The position numbers and the translations under genes are program-made. Positions 60,882-64,000 of a DNA stretch of 64,000 nt are shown one piece after another; within the stretch, counting starts at the first letter, position 1; every line of letters begins with the position of its first letter. A model generated the notes under the pieces. That model was given only the letters and a program-made list of their open reading frames with translations, was not told where the DNA came from and made no database searches. Where the stretch lies: the NCBI GenBank assembly GCA_964495935.1, contig CAZBXQ010000006.1, positions 1 to 64,000 of the forward strand, written 5' to 3'. Source of the stretch: JAJYSO01 sp964495935. GTDB lineage: Bacteria; Bacteroidota; Bacteroidia; Flavobacteriales; Flavobacteriaceae.

Positions 60882-61517
60882 ATGGATATAGCATTCACAC
60901 AAACCGATATTATTTTTTTATTAGATCTCCTGGGAACGGTGGCTTTTGCCATTTCGGGAGTGTTGACCGCCATCCGAAAACGCATGGATCTATTCGGGAT
61001 CCTCATCATCGCCTTTGTTACTGCTATCGGCGGTGGGACATTGCGGGATTTACTTATCGATATGCCCGTGGCCTGGCTGCAAAACACCATTTATATCAAT
61101 GTTATTTTAACCAGTGCCATACTGGCTATTCTGTTTCGTAAAAAATTGTCTTATGTGAGTAAACCTCTCCTCCTATTTGACACGTTGGGGCTTTCCATCT
61201 TCACTCTTATCGGACTGGAAAAAGCGTTAAATGCCGGTTTTCCTCCTTTGGTTTGTATTGCTACCGGAACGATGACAGCCTGTTTCGGCGGTGTCATCCG
61301 AGACATCTTGGCTAATAAGATCCCGATCGTTTTCCATCGGGATATTTATGCAACTGCCTGTATCTTGGGAGGAATAGCCTATTTTATTATGCGTTTATTT
61401 CCAATTTCCAACGGAGTGGTTTTTACCATTACTTGTGCGATAATCTTTACCATACGACTACTCGCCGTATATTACAACTGGGAACTTCCAAATATCTATA
61501 AGCAGAACCGGAAATAA
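60882..61517 (+). CDS. UPF0126/TRIC-type membrane channel
   Basis: The 211-residue protein has seven membrane helices in two repeats, each beginning with a glycine-rich segment: AIGGGTLRDLL and CFGGVIRDILANKIP. This repeat and the first-helix LLDLLGTVAFAISGVLTA are signatures of UPF0126 proteins, related to trimeric intracellular cation channels; some are annotated as glycine transporters. The ion or substrate is unknown. It is a single-gene unit. Confidence 0.88.
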   Translation: MDIAFTQTDIIFLLDLLGTVAFAISGVLTAIRKRMDLFGILIIAFVTAIGGGTLRDLLIDMPVAWLQNTIYINVILTSAILAILFRKKLSYVSKPLLLFDTLGLSIFTLIGLEKALNAGFPPLVCIATGTMTACFGGVIRDILANKIPIVFHRDIYATACILGGIAYFIMRLFPISNGVVFTITCAIIFTIRLLAVYYNWELPNIYKQNRK

Positions 61518-61710
61518 TTTCAGAATCTGTCATCCGGATTCACTCTTCATAAATTGACGATAAAAACTCCTCTTGCATGACCCTTCCCTTATTCCGGTGT
61601 AGCCGGGCAATAACCGAGCTTTCTGAAGCACGGCCTCCCATCAGAATAGGACCATACTACCGATAAAAAACAATACGAATAGCACTTCAACCTCAATTTG
61701 GGAAGACAGG

Positions 61711-62457
61711 CTACGGCAGCACTTCTACTTCTACCTCTATATTATCAACAGGCCAATCACTGTTTTCATCGGTTTTGACATGATTTATTTTTTGTGCCAC
61801 GTCCATTCCCTTAATCACACGACCAAAGACCGTGTGTTCAAAATCCAGATGATGAGCTCCGTTTTTATCCATAACAATATAAAACTCAAAAGGCGAAGAA
61901 GCCTTACTCACATTCTGTTTAGAAAACTTTGCAGCACCAACCGATCCATAATTGTTTAGATGGTTCTTATTAAATTCTTTGGGAATCAAATAATCGCCAA
62001 TGGCTGAACGCATCTCTCCGGTAATTAAATTATCACTATTTCCGGCCTGAATAACAAAATCTTTAGTCACCCGATAAAAATAAGTCGTATTGAAATAATC
62101 CAGTTTGGCCAGTCGAACAAAATTTGCGCGATGCCAGGGCGTATCCTTAAACAGTTCAATTTCAATATCTCCGAATTTAGTCTTTATCACGGCATGCGTC
62201 TCCGGATTCTTTTTCCCATAGTCTTCCAGAAAAGGCTTTAGATGAACCTGATCTATCGTGGTGATGGTATCATATACAAACTTTGTTCGCTTATTACGGG
62301 AAGAAGAGGATAAAATCTTTTGTCTTAGATCTTCATCCATTAATCCGGTATCATTTTCTTTTTTTTCCACTTTTTGTGGCTTGCTTTTCTTTGTTTTAGT
62401 ATCTTGACAACTCAACAGGCCAAAACACAAGACTACCATAAAAATTTTCTTAACCAT
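61711..62457 (-). CDS. Cyclophilin-type peptidyl-prolyl isomerase lipoprotein
   Basis: The 248-residue protein starts with a lipoprotein signal (VVLCFGLLSC, C17), a lysine-rich linker, and a cyclophilin domain from about residue 85 with IKTKFGDIEIELFKDTPWH, FYRVTKDFVIQAGNSD and HTVFGRVIKGMDVAQKI. It should isomerise prolyl bonds of envelope proteins from the periplasmic side of a membrane. Its ATG overlaps by two bases the ATG of the divergent NUDIX gene, so its promoter must lie in that gene. Confidence 0.9.
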   Translation of the reverse strand: MVKKIFMVVLCFGLLSCQDTKTKKSKPQKVEKKENDTGLMDEDLRQKILSSSSRNKRTKFVYDTITTIDQVHLKPFLEDYGKKNPETHAVIKTKFGDIEIELFKDTPWHRANFVRLAKLDYFNTTYFYRVTKDFVIQAGNSDNLITGEMRSAIGDYLIPKEFNKNHLNNYGSVGAAKFSKQNVSKASSPFEFYIVMDKNGAHHLDFEHTVFGRVIKGMDVAQKINHVKTDENSDWPVDNIEVEVEVLP

Positions 62458-63097
62458 GAATCATGAGGATTTTCTAAAGTTGGTACCAAAATTAAAAAAA
62501 ATACCCATAGCCGGCGATAAAGCACACTTGGAAATGATTCCTGAGATTCGAAAAAAAATGATTGCCGAAAAGGGTTCCATCCGGGATTCTGCCCGGGAGG
62601 CGGGCGTAATGGCCTTATTCTTCCCCAATTTGGACCATAAAACTTACCTTATTCTGATCTTGCGAAAAACATACAAAGGAGTACATTCCGGACAAATTGG
62701 ATTCCCCGGCGGAAAAAGAGAACTATATGATGCTGATCTTAAAGCAACTGCCTTACGAGAAACCTACGAAGAAATAGGCGTACGTACCGGAGAAATTGAA
62801 GTAGTTCGCTCCCTAACGAAATTATATATCCCGCCTTCTAATTTTTGGATATACCCGTTTGTGGGATACACGGAGTCCACACCAAAATTCAAAAGGCAGG
62901 AAAACGAAGTCGAACGCCTTTTATATGTCTCCTTAGAAGATTTTTTATCCGACAAAAACAGAAGTTTACAAACTCTATCACCTTCTTATTTACCTGAATT
63001 AGAGGTTCCTGCATTTACGTTGGCCGGGCAAATTGTGTGGGGTGCCACAGCTATGGCTCTCAATGAACTAAAATATTTAGTCAAGTCTGCCATTTAA
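62456..63097 (+). CDS. CoA pyrophosphatase (NUDIX, NudL-like)
   Basis: The 213-residue protein hydrolyses coenzyme A and derivatives. It has HSGQIGFPGGKRELYDADLK and TALRETYEEIGV, the CoA-specific UPF0035 pattern followed by the Nudix box, and LYIPPSNFWIYPFVG downstream. The start ATG overlaps the ATG of the divergent cyclophilin gene, an unusual arrangement with no intergenic space. A later start would remove a normal N-terminal helix (NHEDFLKLVPKL). Confidence 0.9.
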   Translation: MNHEDFLKLVPKLKKIPIAGDKAHLEMIPEIRKKMIAEKGSIRDSAREAGVMALFFPNLDHKTYLILILRKTYKGVHSGQIGFPGGKRELYDADLKATALRETYEEIGVRTGEIEVVRSLTKLYIPPSNFWIYPFVGYTESTPKFKRQENEVERLLYVSLEDFLSDKNRSLQTLSPSYLPELEVPAFTLAGQIVWGATAMALNELKYLVKSAI

Positions 63098-63148
63098 AGC
63101 CTATTTTCGTACTTTCGTCAACATCAAAAACCCGAAGTCTGTAAACCT

Positions 63149-63994
63149 ATGAGCCTGTTTAAAAAAGATCCGTTCGGACACCTTCTTTTTATCAAAAAAT
63201 GGCTCATCCGAATATTGGGACTCATGACGCATCGTCGCTATCGGGGTTTTAATGAGCTCATCATCGAAGGATCCGAGATCATTCGGGATCTCCCCGATCG
63301 GGACGTGCTCTTTATCTCCAATCACCAAACTTACTTTGCTGATGTCGTAGCAATGTATCATGTTTTTAATGCCAGTCTGAAAGGCCGGGAAAACAGCATT
63401 AAGAATATTGGTTACGTCTGGCAACCCAAACTCAATGTTTATTATGTTGCGGCCAAGGAAACGATGCGAGCCGGTTTACTGACCAAGATCATGTCCTATG
63501 GAGGAGCAATCGAAATCGAACGAACCTGGCGAAAGGATGGGAAACCCATCAAAAGACAGGTAAAAATGAGTGACATTTCAAGTATTAAGAAAGCCCTTAT
63601 GGACGGTTGGGTCATTACATTTCCACAGGGCACCACCACCCCCTGGAAACCTATACGACGCGGTACAGCTTTTATCGTAAAACAAAACAAGCCCATTGTA
63701 GTCCCCATTGTAATCGACGGTTTCAGACGATCTTTTGACAAAAAAGGAATGCGGATTAAAAAACGGGGGATATTACAGTCCATGGTCATTAAAAAACCAC
63801 TTGAAATCGATTATGAAAATGAATCCATTGACAGTATTGTAAAAAAAATGGAATATGCAATCGAACAGCATTCTTCCTTCCTTAAAGTTATCCCTGAAAA
63901 AGAACTGAAAATTCACGAAGAACTCAATGAAATGCGACGCTGGAGCTATAAAGACGGAGATGAGCCTCCAAAGGAAATCAAAGAAGAAGAATAG
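63149..63994 (+). CDS. plsC: PlsC-like 1-acylglycerol-3-phosphate acyltransferase
   Basis: The 281-residue protein is of the AGPAT type. The catalytic region reads SNHQTYFADV (H59 and D65, five residues apart instead of the canonical four), and WVITFPQGTTTP is the second motif. PIVVPIVIDGFRR follows. It should make phosphatidate from lysophosphatidate at the inner membrane. It lies 51 bp after the NUDIX gene on the same strand and ends 6 bp before the window edge, so downstream partners are not visible. Confidence 0.85.
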   Translation: MSLFKKDPFGHLLFIKKWLIRILGLMTHRRYRGFNELIIEGSEIIRDLPDRDVLFISNHQTYFADVVAMYHVFNASLKGRENSIKNIGYVWQPKLNVYYVAAKETMRAGLLTKIMSYGGAIEIERTWRKDGKPIKRQVKMSDISSIKKALMDGWVITFPQGTTTPWKPIRRGTAFIVKQNKPIVVPIVIDGFRRSFDKKGMRIKKRGILQSMVIKKPLEIDYENESIDSIVKKMEYAIEQHSSFLKVIPEKELKIHEELNEMRRWSYKDGDEPPKEIKEEE

Positions 63995-64000
63995 CTTAAA

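Overview
The window looks like chromosome from a marine-type member of the Flavobacteriaceae (Bacteroidota). The evidence is the Bacteroidota promoter element TAnnTTTG in front of many genes, the flavobacterial families DUF4199, DUF3347, DUF2490 and a BtuB-like TonB receptor, a type B L31 protein, a short (about 350-residue) IlvC, and lysine synthesis through meso-diaminopimelate dehydrogenase. Most of it is core metabolism and envelope genes. There is no prophage, CRISPR array or plasmid module.

Layout. 1-1740: a complete IS4-family element with 12-bp ends and a 7-bp target duplication, next to the right end of a related element. 1955-11565: a surface polysaccharide locus with a Wzz-like chain-length protein, a flippase, a nucleotidyltransferase-like plus kinase-like pair, a GT4 enzyme, two O-antigen polymerase/ligase-like membrane proteins and a WaaE-like GT2. 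12056-13980: an M28 peptidase, a haem-binding-domain protein and a DUF3347 lipoprotein. 14252-20580: the branched-chain amino acid operon ilvD-ilvB-ilvN-ilvC-ilvA (minus strand), with an attenuator-like hairpin in its leader. 20936-26564: a tandem ABC ATPase, rpmE, a 312-bp non-autonomous mobile element with IS-like ends and an 8-bp duplication, DUF4199 plus a polyprenyl-phosphate GT2, and lpdA. 26753-32364: a carboxylesterase, a macro-domain protein, DUF2490, DUF1648 and TauE genes separated by repeat-rich spacers. 32502-37228: a TonB receptor divergent from a MocR-type regulator, then an LrgA/LrgB pair. 37592-39128: pabB/pabC-like genes. 39820-42518: an operon of a tiny membrane peptide, dapA, dapB and ddh. 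42641-46893: sbcD-sbcC. 46989-52587: an envelope-lipid neighbourhood of GT2, a double LAB_N protein, a GT39 transferase, a phosphoglycerate-mutase-like protein, a PAP2 phosphatase fused to an ICMT-like methyltransferase, and a second PAP2. 53056-63994: tmk, DUF2007, pheT, NDH-2, a histone-deacetylase-like hydrolase, tRNA-Arg(TCT), a UPF0126 channel, a cyclophilin lipoprotein, a CoA pyrophosphatase and a PlsC-like acyltransferase.

The observations most worth checking are these: the IS transposase start codon lies inside a 13-bp inverted repeat with an internal promoter; the 23-kb mini-element shares the IS ends; the MocR regulator has lost its PLP lysine; the PAP2-methyltransferase fusion sits in a lipid A-type neighbourhood; and a dispersed TGAGGTCATTTAAACTTTTA repeat family occupies intergenic regions. 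No obviously new defence or signalling system is visible. All functional statements come from reading motifs, without database searches.
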